Shown here in pieces: positions 28,901 through 35,941 of a DNA stretch of 56,980 nucleotides (the first letter of the stretch is position 1; the number at the start of each line of letters is the position of its first letter). A model generated the notes under the pieces. The model saw only the letters and a program-made list of their open reading frames with translations. It ran no database searches and had not been told where the DNA came from. This DNA is from Comamonadaceae bacterium. GTDB lineage: Bacteria; Pseudomonadota; Gammaproteobacteria; Burkholderiales; Burkholderiaceae_C. A program made the position numbers and the translations under genes. The stretch is taken from positions 1 to 56,980 of the forward strand of contig CANGIQ010000018.1 in assembly GCA_947453965.1 (NCBI GenBank), read 5' to 3'.

Positions 28901-31900
28901 CCCTGTCTACCGACGCACTGGGCGTGTTTGCCAACAGAAACGCCGCCAACGGCACAGTGGTCACGGTGGGCAACATCACCACCTCTGGCAACGATGCCAG
29001 CAACTACAACTTGCTGAGCAATGTGTCGACCACCACGGCCAACATCACGCCCAAAACACTCACCCTGAGTGGCTTGACCGCCAACAACAAGGTGTATGAC
29101 GCAACTGCCAATGCCACCATCGCCACGCTGGGTACGCTGAACGGTGTGTTGGGCTTCGACGATGTGCAGGTGGGCACCAGCGCAGTCACAGGCACCTTCA
29201 GCGACAAGAATGTGGGCAATGGCAAAACGGTCACGCTGGCAGGTTTTACGATGGGTGGCGCAGAAGCGGGTAACTACAAGATAGACAGCGCAACGACCGC
29301 CGCCAACATCACGCCCAAGGCCTTGACAGTGTTGGGCTTGTCGGTGGCCAGCAGCAAGGTGTACGACGGCACCAATGTGGCCGCACCTTTGGGCACAGCC
29401 AATTTGCAAGACGCCATTGCCGCCGGCACAGGCACCAGCTCGGACGGCAAAGCGTATGCGGGTGACGCAGTGTCTGTCACAGGCACACCGGTGGGCACCT
29501 ATAACAGCAAAGACGTGGCGACTGCAGCCAATGTGAGCATCACCGGCCTGACGTTAACCAACAACACGCTGGGCAACTATGTGCTCACCGCCCCTACCCC
29601 GTTGGCGGCGACCATCACACCGAAAGACTTGACGATCAAGGTGAACGACGATGCGCAGTTTTTCACCAACACCTCCAACGCCGTGGGCTTCAATGGGGTG
29701 AGTTACAAGGGTTTTGTAACGGGTGAGTCGAGTACGGATTTGACGTTCTCGAACAGAAGCGCACCTGGCGTTCCCAACATCAGCACCAGCTTGAATGCCA
29801 CGCAAAAGAGCACAACAGGTGTGTATGCGGGCGCGTTGACGCTAGACAGCAATGTGACCAACAGCAACTACAACATCACGGTACAAACAGGCAACTTCAC
29901 GGTGGTAGGCGCCGACCAGTTGCTGGTGCGCGTGAACAACGTGAACACCACCTACGGCACGGCGGCCAACTTGGTGGTGGGCAGTGCGCAGTATGTGAGC
30001 AACAACACCAACGTGTTGTTGAACTTGAACGTGAGCAGTTCGGGCAACCAGGTGACGGTAGACGATGGCCTGGGTAGCGGCGGCGGTGCAGTGATGACGT
30101 TGTCGCCCACAGTGCTGGCTTCGCAACTGTCTGGGTCGAACAATGCCAAGGTGGGCATTTACAACATTGGCGGCACGGTGACGTGCGTGACCAGCGGCGT
30201 GAACTTCAACAACACCGTGGTGGTGGTGGGAACGGAAACCGTGACCGCCAAAGCATTGACGGCCACCGCCACAGCTGCCAACAAGACGTACAACAGCAAC
30301 GCCAGCGCCACCGTAACGGTGACGTCCACCGATGCAATCACGGGCGACAACGTGAGCTACGCCTACACGAGCGCCGAGTTTTTGAATAAGAACGTGGGCA
30401 CCAACAAAGCGGTGACGGTGGCCAACATCAGCCTCAACGGCACAGATGCGGGTAACTATGTGATTCAAAACTTGGTCGCCAGCACCACGGCCAACATCAC
30501 GCAAAAGGCCTTGACCATCACGGGCATCACCGCCGAGAACAAGGTGTACAACGGGACCACTGCAGCGGTGGTGAATGTGTCTGCGGTCAATAGCACCTCA
30601 CTGGTAGGCATGGGCTTGGTGACGGGCGACAACTTGACGTTGTCGGCCACCGGTGCGTTTACAGACAAAAACGCGGGCGATGGTAAAACCGTGAACTTGA
30701 CCAGCACGTACGCCGGTGCAGACGTTGGCAACTATCTCATCACGTCGCAAGCCAACACCACGGCCAACATCACGCAAAAGACCTTGACCATCACTGGCAT
30801 CACGGCAAGCGACAAGGCGTACAACGGCACCAATGTGGCTGCGGTGAACGTGTCGGCATTGAACAGCACCTCACTGGTGGGCATGGGCATGCTTGCGAAT
30901 GACACCGTGACGGTGTCAGCCACAGGTGTGTTTGCAGACAAGAACGTTGGCGCCAACAAAACCGTGAACCTGACCAGCACTTATGGCGGTTCAGACGCAG
31001 GGAACTACAACATTGTTTCGCAGGTCAACACAACAGCGAATATCACGGCCAAAGACGTGACCTTGGCAGCGCCACAAGCTACGCAGGTTTACAACGGCTC
31101 GGCAATCTATACCGCCAATGCCACGCAGCTGGCAGCGCTGAGCACAGAACTCGGCGTGGCAGGCGACAGCGTGACGGGTGTGACCTTGACCTACAACAAC
31201 CCGAACGCAGCCACGGGCAAAACCCTGACAGCCAGCAGCGCTGTGATCAGCGACGGCAACGGTGGCCACAACTACAACGTCAGCTACACCACCAACACCA
31301 CTTCGGTCATCACCGCCAAGGACGTGACCCTGGCTGCACCACAAGCGACTCGGGCCTACGACGGTACTGCGAACTACACCGCCAATGTCACACAGCTCGC
31401 CGCGTTGACTTCAGCACTTGGCGTGGCGGGTGACTCCGTCTCCAACATCACCCTCGTTTATAACGACCAAAACGCTGCCACTGGCAAAACCCTCACGGCC
31501 AGCAGCGCTGTGATCAGCGATGGCAACAGCGGTCACAACTACAACGTCAGCTACGCCACCAATACCACCTCTGTCATCACCGCCAAGGACGTTACCTTGG
31601 TTGCCCCGCAAGTCACACGCACCTACGACGGCACCGTGAACTACACCGCCAATGCAACGCAACTCGCTGCGTTAACGTCAGCACTTGGCGTGGCAGGTGA
31701 TAGCGTGACTTCGGTGCTGCTCGCCTATAACGATAAAAATGTTGGCACCGGCAGAACACTGACAGCCAGCAATGCCGTTGTGAGCGATGGCAACAACGGC
31801 TTGAACTACAACATCAGCTACACCAACAACACCGCATCCGTCATCACCGCCAAGGACGTGACGCTGGCCGCACCACAAGCCAGCCGCGCTTACGACGGCA

Positions 31901-33162
31901 CAGTCAACTACACCGCCAATGCTACGCAGCTTGCTGCGCTGAGTGCTGCGCTGGGTGTGGCAGGTGACTCCGTTACCAATATCACCCTCGCCTACAACAG
32001 CCCCAACGCAGCCACGGGCAAAACGCTCACAGCCAGCAACGCAGTCGTGAGCGATGGCAACAATGGCTTGAACTACAACATCAGTTACGCGGGCAATAAC
32101 GCATCAGTGATCACTGCCAAGACACTGACGATCAGCGGCATCACAGCTGAGAACAAAACGTATGACGGCAACACCACAGCGGTGGTGAATGTGAGCGCTG
32201 TGAACAGCACTTCGTTGGTAGGCATGGGCCTGGTCAGTGGCGACAATGTGTCTGTGACTGCCACAGGTGTATTTGCAGACAAAGAGGTAGGGACCCACAA
32301 AACAGTGACTCTGAGCAGCGTGTATGGCGGCAGTGATGCAGGCAACTACAACATCAACTCGCAAGCCAGTACATGGGCAGACATCACTGCTGCAATGTCA
32401 AGCTCAAGCTCAAACCAGAACCAAAATCAAACTACGCCCGTGGACAACACGGTCTTTGGTAAGTTGCTGGTGCCTCCTGTGATCACAGTGCCGCCTGCAC
32501 CCGTGAGCCAACGAACGCCTATAGCCATGCCGTCGCTCAGCCTATCCGACGCAAAAGAAACCAAGTCGGACACAACCGATGATTCGATGAGTAGCCAAAA
32601 GGCACTAGCCATGGTGACACAAATCAGAACGCCAATCGTTGAGTTAGCCGCTATACCAACAACACCATTGGCATTGCCTGCACCTCTGGCAGCACCTGCA
32701 ACATCTGTAGCTATGGCAGCCCCAAGTTCTCCATCTCAAGCAGCGGCTTCAAACGCACCACCTCCACCATTGGCCAGCACAGCGTCGACCTCAGGCGTTT
32801 TGCCGGTATCCGTACTGGGCGACAGCCGAGTTTCAAACCTCGGCATGACGTACAGCGAACAACCGAACGACATCCGTATTCAAATGACGACGTCACCTGA
32901 CGTTCCGAAGCTGACAGCGACCGCCATTCGTTTCACGGGTAATTTCAAAACCTTCATCGTGAACAACGATCGCGGCGAAATGGTGCCTTACCAAGGTGCC
33001 ATGATTGGCAAGCGCATTGTGATTTTGGCGGAGACTGAAGCGTCCAAAAACTTGGCACGCCAAGAAATGCAAACCGTGTTGGCGGCAGCGATTACAACTC
33101 TAGGTTCATCTGGCTCAATTTCTCTGGCTCAGGTGGAAGGTGTGGTGCTGGACTTGCGTTGA
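22954..33162 (+). CDS. Giant TpsA adhesin (filamentous haemagglutinin / HMW1A-like) with YDG and MBG repeats
   Basis: This secreted adhesin has 3402 residues. In order: an extended signal peptide region (FNRCYRLLW ... WKPVPETAR, then a hydrophobic core to about residue 65, SNLAAQ), a Pro/Thr spacer, the TPS/haemagglutination-activity domain (about 88-330, with DWSSFNLG and VFLTNPYGVYF), a beta-helical passenger of autotransporter-type repeats (about 450-1650), a long series of YDG (KVYDGTT) and MBG repeats (about 1660-3145), a Pro/Ala/Ser-rich linker, and a 120-residue C-terminal domain I do not recognise. The passenger and repeats are dense in N-X-S/T sequons while the TPS domain has few. 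Part of the passenger (about 24.7-27.2 kb) is more AT-rich than its surroundings. The 3' end overlaps the convergent methyltransferase gene by 71 bp. It is probably cotranscribed with the transporter gene. Confidence 0.93.
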   Translation: MKEHASFNRCYRLLWSGTTAQWKPVPETARTAKKGGRGKAANTLTLAGVLPGVAMSLFVMSNLAAQPPPAPPSTPTAPATTQLPTGGNVAAGKATISQSAVATASNMVVNQTSQRAIIDWSSFNLGTGATVQFVQPNAQSVILNRVLDPNPTQVFGRINANGQVFLTNPYGVYFAPSASVDVGGLVATTYSISNDDFMSGRYTFNRNGSTASVINQGNLSASLGGYIALLAPEVQNSGVVVARAGTVAFAAGEQVSLSIADGKGLSGITTTASAIASLIDNKLAVQAPDGQIILSAVAVNKLQGGVIKNSGSLQATSLSNQGGKIALEGDEIELTSTASIDVSGRTRGGTVLMGGDWQGSGNLRQATKVSMAAGATINANATDNGDGGKVVLWSNVSDANSTTTVAGSIYANAGPNGGNGGQIETSGHYLNVDGIQVSTLAPKGAMGEWLLDPANITISSSADANYSNASGTFTPNSNNTTSTINNATLSTALGTTSITVTTVNNGTAATGSGAINIAGNLSWNSASTLTLIANDSISGTGNISMTGGGSVVFNTSNATTTAAYSGVISGNGSISKQGLGKLNLTGNSTYSGGTTVAAGNLIDSQSNTTATADGNGNYTFTSSGVGTGTVKVLDGATLSLGASLNISNYMEIQGTGAIGTPGALTLATASSVYGNTLLKAGGTVVGGSGYFRGDILDNGQGLGLTFNATGTLTMFGSKSYSGTSNITGPGSTSLFAPSMTTSATFNTSFNISSGSGLSINAPNGAGTEINISGDISGAGNLSLNQLTSTANTSLMGKLSLTGTVNSSGTSNLILKNNSDYTIASVLTGNGNLTQASSGNLTLSANSTGFTGKLNINSGGTVTIGDGNTGGIINASIANNGTLNFNRTDNVTAPGAISGTGVLNKYGSNVLTLSGNNTFTGNITVSAGTLKAGFAGSSTYGAFGNKTNITLTDLSGVGLDISGFSTAIGSLTGGTNNTLNLGASSLSTGLNGLSTTYAGTVLGSGTLSKSGAGTFNLSGNSSSFTGGLAVSAGSLVLTNTSVIGSGAQLINISGATGMLELQNVSSFNNAVCISAAGGTLNISAGNTTMAGNLTFGLAGNISASQNSSLITTGNLSAAGYFVSKYGLGTWIVAEPTVSTPTQSMAGLKVNEGRVELNSTKWRLNASVISTIAANATLKLGSIDGMTSFGGYTGQITNNGLLQLAPSSTSYSTLFSNISGTGSVEVMGSVPTYFSSGQLTYTGSTTIDNGASADVDMAYTSLGNANSTLLNNGALNLKTGNAADFNWNQSISGSGNVLVASGDTNNRVFGFQKANSYTGTTTINDHTALYLGGTSSCSSVATLGAGDIIFQSANSTLYITRTSDITLTNNMSGPGSIILNRSNVTTTLAGNVNIGGNITMNGSNTTLVIAPTGSLGANGVFASSIIFNTSNTTLEYASASDVCITGNLSGSYGSLRKTTSNSNLTLTGNNNINGGVWIEAGAVYALGTNTSSGKLGTGNISNNATLVFNHTDTGNLSLSNLAGNITGTGNVTFISVGNISIDKTINLSGTNSLIKIQSNANVTLNSSLTSSGSNGKIILAAGAATAAGTATGGQITINNTVNVTLNNSGSLVMFQGTNQTATMEARVIGANTTNVPKYKTYNASLGNVTSAVTGTRNYFYRAQPTATINGGTVTATKVYDGTTTANPTYTGGGSVTGVDGDTLTGCVTGASYNTSSAGNKSLTYNVALASNNSAWVVTGYAGTVNPTSTVANITQAPLAIQANDAADFVTLAAASGPFAGVSYSGFVHGENATTAGLTGNLTIARSNSGVSSAGNYTLTPSGQTANNYNISYRTGTYTIVPAQQLIIRVSDGTNVYGDASNLSVSSVTYLMPDNVTIANLTSSLTTNNGLYSINDGVGGTASFKLGLSNANLTASNHAAVGLWNVGYNNLTIGGSNFNSIIAVGTQSITKRDLTLTTVADNKVYDGNTNATFNISTNRITGDALTLSTDALGVFANRNAANGTVVTVGNITTSGNDASNYNLLSNVSTTTANITPKTLTLSGLTANNKVYDATANATIATLGTLNGVLGFDDVQVGTSAVTGTFSDKNVGNGKTVTLAGFTMGGAEAGNYKIDSATTAANITPKALTVLGLSVASSKVYDGTNVAAPLGTANLQDAIAAGTGTSSDGKAYAGDAVSVTGTPVGTYNSKDVATAANVSITGLTLTNNTLGNYVLTAPTPLAATITPKDLTIKVNDDAQFFTNTSNAVGFNGVSYKGFVTGESSTDLTFSNRSAPGVPNISTSLNATQKSTTGVYAGALTLDSNVTNSNYNITVQTGNFTVVGADQLLVRVNNVNTTYGTAANLVVGSAQYVSNNTNVLLNLNVSSSGNQVTVDDGLGSGGGAVMTLSPTVLASQLSGSNNAKVGIYNIGGTVTCVTSGVNFNNTVVVVGTETVTAKALTATATAANKTYNSNASATVTVTSTDAITGDNVSYAYTSAEFLNKNVGTNKAVTVANISLNGTDAGNYVIQNLVASTTANITQKALTITGITAENKVYNGTTAAVVNVSAVNSTSLVGMGLVTGDNLTLSATGAFTDKNAGDGKTVNLTSTYAGADVGNYLITSQANTTANITQKTLTITGITASDKAYNGTNVAAVNVSALNSTSLVGMGMLANDTVTVSATGVFADKNVGANKTVNLTSTYGGSDAGNYNIVSQVNTTANITAKDVTLAAPQATQVYNGSAIYTANATQLAALSTELGVAGDSVTGVTLTYNNPNAATGKTLTASSAVISDGNGGHNYNVSYTTNTTSVITAKDVTLAAPQATRAYDGTANYTANVTQLAALTSALGVAGDSVSNITLVYNDQNAATGKTLTASSAVISDGNSGHNYNVSYATNTTSVITAKDVTLVAPQVTRTYDGTVNYTANATQLAALTSALGVAGDSVTSVLLAYNDKNVGTGRTLTASNAVVSDGNNGLNYNISYTNNTASVITAKDVTLAAPQASRAYDGTVNYTANATQLAALSAALGVAGDSVTNITLAYNSPNAATGKTLTASNAVVSDGNNGLNYNISYAGNNASVITAKTLTISGITAENKTYDGNTTAVVNVSAVNSTSLVGMGLVSGDNVSVTATGVFADKEVGTHKTVTLSSVYGGSDAGNYNINSQASTWADITAAMSSSSSNQNQNQTTPVDNTVFGKLLVPPVITVPPAPVSQRTPIAMPSLSLSDAKETKSDTTDDSMSSQKALAMVTQIRTPIVELAAIPTTPLALPAPLAAPATSVAMAAPSSPSQAAASNAPPPPLASTASTSGVLPVSVLGDSRVSNLGMTYSEQPNDIRIQMTTSPDVPKLTATAIRFTGNFKTFIVNNDRGEMVPYQGAMIGKRIVILAETEASKNLARQEMQTVLAAAITTLGSSGSISLAQVEGVVLDLR
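30502..31047 (+). repeat. Two tandem 273-bp YDG-type repeats in the adhesin gene
   Basis: Two in-frame units of 91 codons begin at 30502 and 30775. Each starts with QK(A/T)LTITGITA and contains VNSTSLVGMG or LNSTSLVGMG and ends with NTTANIT. A third, diverged copy (AKTLTISGITAENKTYDG) follows the 267-bp array at 32116-32388. The arrangement, B-B-C-C-C-C-B, points to duplication inside the gene. Confidence 0.85.
31048..32115 (+). repeat. Four tandem 267-bp YDG-type repeats in the adhesin gene
   Basis: Four in-frame units of exactly 89 codons begin at 31048, 31315, 31582 and 31849. Each begins AKDVTL, continues APQ(A/V)(T/S), then a YNG or YDG motif, QLAAL, LGVAGDSV, and ends with a (T/A)SVIT segment. 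The first unit contains four N-X-S/T sequons. Identical length and high similarity suggest recent expansion, so copy number may vary among strains and assembly here deserves care. Confidence 0.9.
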
Positions 33163-34015
33163 GTTGCTTGCCTTGATTGAGGTGATCGACATAGCGCTGC
33201 AAGGTATCAGCAGGCACAGCAGATTGGCGTTGTAGCAAGTCGATGCAACGACCCACCAAATCCACACTGGCGTAGCAATGATGCATAAGCAGGGCCAAGT
33301 GTTTGAGTTGTTCGCTGCTCATTGTGACGGGATCGATGAAGTCTTTGACATACACCACATCGGCTTCTAGCAATTGATGCGGCGGTGGCGCGCCCTCTCC
33401 CTGCGGCATGCCCAACGGGGCGATGGGCCAGTTTTTAACGCCAGCAAAACAATGCGGCACAAAACCCATGCTACGCAAGGTTTGGTCAATCACACCAAAA
33501 GTGGGTTGCCCTTCATACAGCGCCACGAACGAGACTTCGGTTTGAATCGCCACTGCGTGTTGCAAGTGTTGACGCGCTCCTTCAAACACATCGAGCTCGG
33601 CGCCTTGCACATCAATTTTTAAAAAATCAAAAGGCGCAAGCTCAGCCACCTCGTCCAAGCGATGGGTGTGCACAGGCACATACGAGGTCACGCTGGCGTT
33701 GCTTTGAAACTGCGGAAACACCTGCAAAGCGGCTTGTCGCGGCTGGAGCAAGCTGGTCCAGCCGGGGTAACGGCACACTTTGAGCTCAGCCGGTCCACCG
33801 CGTCCGATGACATAGGGCAAATAGGTTTCTAAGCTGCCTTTGTTGCGCTTGAGTTTGGCCAAGGCATCGGCTTGGGGTTCAAAACCGGTGACGCTGCACA
33901 AGCTTTGCGCCAGCATGTGTTTGTAGGGCGGGTCGCCGTCAATCGGATTCGCGCCCACATCGACCACATGCGTGGTGCGTTGCGGTGCCAGCAGTTTTAC
34001 AAGGAAGTCAGACAT
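33092..34015 (-). CDS. FkbM-family SAM-dependent methyltransferase
   Basis: FkbM-type enzymes methylate hydroxyl groups, often on sugars or polyketides. The 307-residue protein has the SAM-binding motif VVDVGANPIDGDPP (about 17-30), the acidic loop CSVTGFEPQ, and the FkbM hallmark FLKIDVQGAELDVFEGA. The last 70 residues are outside the catalytic core. Its ATG (34015) overlaps the stop of the glycosyltransferase gene by 19 bp, so the two are one transcript; at its 3' end it overlaps the adhesin gene tail-to-tail by 71 bp. The context suggests that its substrate is the glycan or modified adhesin, which is inference. Confidence 0.88.
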   Translation of the reverse strand: MSDFLVKLLAPQRTTHVVDVGANPIDGDPPYKHMLAQSLCSVTGFEPQADALAKLKRNKGSLETYLPYVIGRGGPAELKVCRYPGWTSLLQPRQAALQVFPQFQSNASVTSYVPVHTHRLDEVAELAPFDFLKIDVQGAELDVFEGARQHLQHAVAIQTEVSFVALYEGQPTFGVIDQTLRSMGFVPHCFAGVKNWPIAPLGMPQGEGAPPPHQLLEADVVYVKDFIDPVTMSSEQLKHLALLMHHCYASVDLVGRCIDLLQRQSAVPADTLQRYVDHLNQGKQLNASPAPHLPPEPEKLSQMNLEL

Positions 34016-35841
34016 TCCAAAATCTTTTCACCCATGATGTGTGCTCGCCCTTGAAACAACACATCTACCTTGCCTTCACCAGAATGCTGCTGACGCAAGG
34101 CCACGCGTTCTTGGTGGTTGGTGGCGAGTCGCACGGCGGCGCGCACGTAGTCGTCTTCGGTTTGGGCAATCATCCAATCGGGCAGCCCGAGGCGACGGAA
34201 CAAGCCTTCGTCAATGTGCTCATGCACTTCGGGCCCGCTTTTGCAAATGCCTACCAAACCTGCGCTGATGGTGTCGATGATGCCGTTGGTGTTACCAAAG
34301 GGGAAGGGATTGATGAACATGTCGCAGCCCGCAATGATGTCCATATAAGCCACATAGTTTTGGTGCGGATAAACGGTGACATGGTCGCCCAAGTACTGCG
34401 CCACCACGCGCTGCACATTGGGGTAGGTCAAGCCTTGGGCTTGGCCAATCAAGAAACGGAAATGAACCGGCACCGGGCATTCCTGCACGATGCGTGCGCA
34501 TGTGTGTAAGAACTTGGGATTGAGCTTCATGGTGGTGGCGCACATGGCAATTTGCACCACGTCAGGATTCAAGCGCGGCTTGACGATGACTTGGATGCCC
34601 TCGGCCGCAGCCGAGGGGCGATACGGCATGCCGTCGCTGGGGAGCTTGAGCAGTTTTTCGCTGAAGCAGGCATCGCTGCCCACATAGTCTTCTTCCACCA
34701 CCACGTAGTCAATCGCGTGCGAATGGGTGGTGGCGGGGTGGCCCAAGGCCATGAGCTGCAAGGGGGCCACACGCAAATTGGTCAGCCACATGGTGAGCGG
34801 GAACATGCCTACGCTTGGCATGTAGCACACGCTGGCTTTGCGCTTTTTGGCTTCTTGTTGAATTTGACGCAATTGGTCGAGCAAGCTGTTGTTGCGCGGA
34901 ATGACCACCACTTCGTCGAACACTTTGCGGGTGGTTTCGTCGGTGCAGTTGTCATAGGCCATGGCCACCACATGAAAGTGCTCGCGCGCAGCCTCCATGG
35001 TCAGCGAGTGGGTGCGGTAGATTGAGTGTCCGCTGGTGAACCATTCCAACACCACCAACAACACGGGTTTGCCTGTTTTCTTTGGCTTGTAGGCGGCAGC
35101 GTCCCAGTCGTGAAAACCATTCAGGATGAGTTTGCGTTTGATGAGGCTGTTGATGGATTTTTTAATGTCGTGCTTATCGGCACGATCGGCGTAGCTGCAG
35201 TGCATGTACAGGTCGTGCAGCACGCCCATGGGCAATTGCTCAATGTCGTCAATGTGGTCTAAGCGTTTGGTGAGCCACGGCAAGATTTGTTCGCGTTTGC
35301 TGTGGGCCGCAGGCGAGCCCAAAAAGCGTGGCGACAACAACACCAAGCACAAACCAGCAGCCAACACCTTGTCGGCCTCCCACAAAGCGTCTAAATCCAA
35401 AGGCACTTCAGACTCAGGGGAATAGAGCAAACAAAACTTCAACAAATCAGCTTCGCCAATTTGCAACTGGGTGAGGTCTGATTTGTCATCGCCCTCGCGC
35501 GCATTGAGCGCCCGCATCACATGGTCGGCATTGCGAAACGGCGTAGCAGCAAACAGGGTGGACAGCCAACGGTGATGCGCCAAGATGTTTTGCCGCCATT
35601 CGGGCGCAAAAAATAATTGTTTGTCGGCCAGCAACGAAGAAGCGGCAGCGGCGGCCCGAGTCCACAGGTGGATGTTGCGATCTTGCTCGGACACAGACTG
35701 CAGGGGCTGCGCCTTGAATTGCTCACTCAGGTTGCCATAGTTGGCATCTAAATCTTGCAACAGCGCGAGCAACTCACGCATGCCCAATTCACGGTCGTGG
35801 CTGTAGGCCAGAGCCTCAAATTTTTCCAATGAAAATGCCAT
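33997..35841 (-). CDS. HMW1C-type cytoplasmic N-glucosyltransferase (GT41)
   Basis: HMW1C enzymes transfer glucose or galactose from a UDP donor to Asn in N-X-S/T sequons of adhesins in the cytoplasm, before secretion. The 614-residue length matches the Haemophilus and Actinobacillus enzymes (about 620). Matching stretches run along the whole protein: FCLLYSPESEVPLDLDALW, LYMHCSY, GHSIYRTHS (His278, corresponding to the proposed catalytic His), LMALGHPATTHS, TTMKLNP (Lys439), INPFPFGNTNGIID (Asn and Asp of the UDP site) and GPEVHEHIDEGLFRRLGLP. The N-terminal all-alpha domain is also present. There is no TPR repeat, which separates it from SPINDLY/OGT-type GT41. It is convergent with the adhesin gene, and the methyltransferase gene follows by overlap. 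Confidence 0.94.
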   Translation of the reverse strand: MAFSLEKFEALAYSHDRELGMRELLALLQDLDANYGNLSEQFKAQPLQSVSEQDRNIHLWTRAAAAASSLLADKQLFFAPEWRQNILAHHRWLSTLFAATPFRNADHVMRALNAREGDDKSDLTQLQIGEADLLKFCLLYSPESEVPLDLDALWEADKVLAAGLCLVLLSPRFLGSPAAHSKREQILPWLTKRLDHIDDIEQLPMGVLHDLYMHCSYADRADKHDIKKSINSLIKRKLILNGFHDWDAAAYKPKKTGKPVLLVVLEWFTSGHSIYRTHSLTMEAAREHFHVVAMAYDNCTDETTRKVFDEVVVIPRNNSLLDQLRQIQQEAKKRKASVCYMPSVGMFPLTMWLTNLRVAPLQLMALGHPATTHSHAIDYVVVEEDYVGSDACFSEKLLKLPSDGMPYRPSAAAEGIQVIVKPRLNPDVVQIAMCATTMKLNPKFLHTCARIVQECPVPVHFRFLIGQAQGLTYPNVQRVVAQYLGDHVTVYPHQNYVAYMDIIAGCDMFINPFPFGNTNGIIDTISAGLVGICKSGPEVHEHIDEGLFRRLGLPDWMIAQTEDDYVRAAVRLATNHQERVALRQQHSGEGKVDVLFQGRAHIMGEKILECLTSL

Positions 35842-35862
35842 CTTTTTGCGCTGCTTAAGTGA

Positions 35863-35903
35863 GGTTTTTATTTTCGGTCACAAACAGCAAAAAAAATAAA
35901 ACC
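35863..35903. promoter_or_regulatory. AT-rich inverted repeat in the glycosyltransferase/abrB-like divergent region
   Basis: GGTTTTTATTTT (35863-35874) is mirrored by AAAATAAAACC (35893-35903), a near-perfect inverted repeat with one extra T, about 20 bases from the glycosyltransferase start and 38 from the downstream start. It sits in the 100-base divergent region and could be an operator or part of both promoters. AACAAT (35930-35935) lies six bases before the abrB-like ATG. No known motif is recognised. Confidence 0.4.
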
Positions 35904-35941
35904 ATGGGAAATATTCACTGTTTTTTAACAACAATCGAGAC

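Noticed and set aside
30502..32388. Regular repeats that could look like a CRISPR array
   Set aside because: Units are 267 or 273 bp, in frame, coding and without unique spacers of constant length; they are protein repeats.
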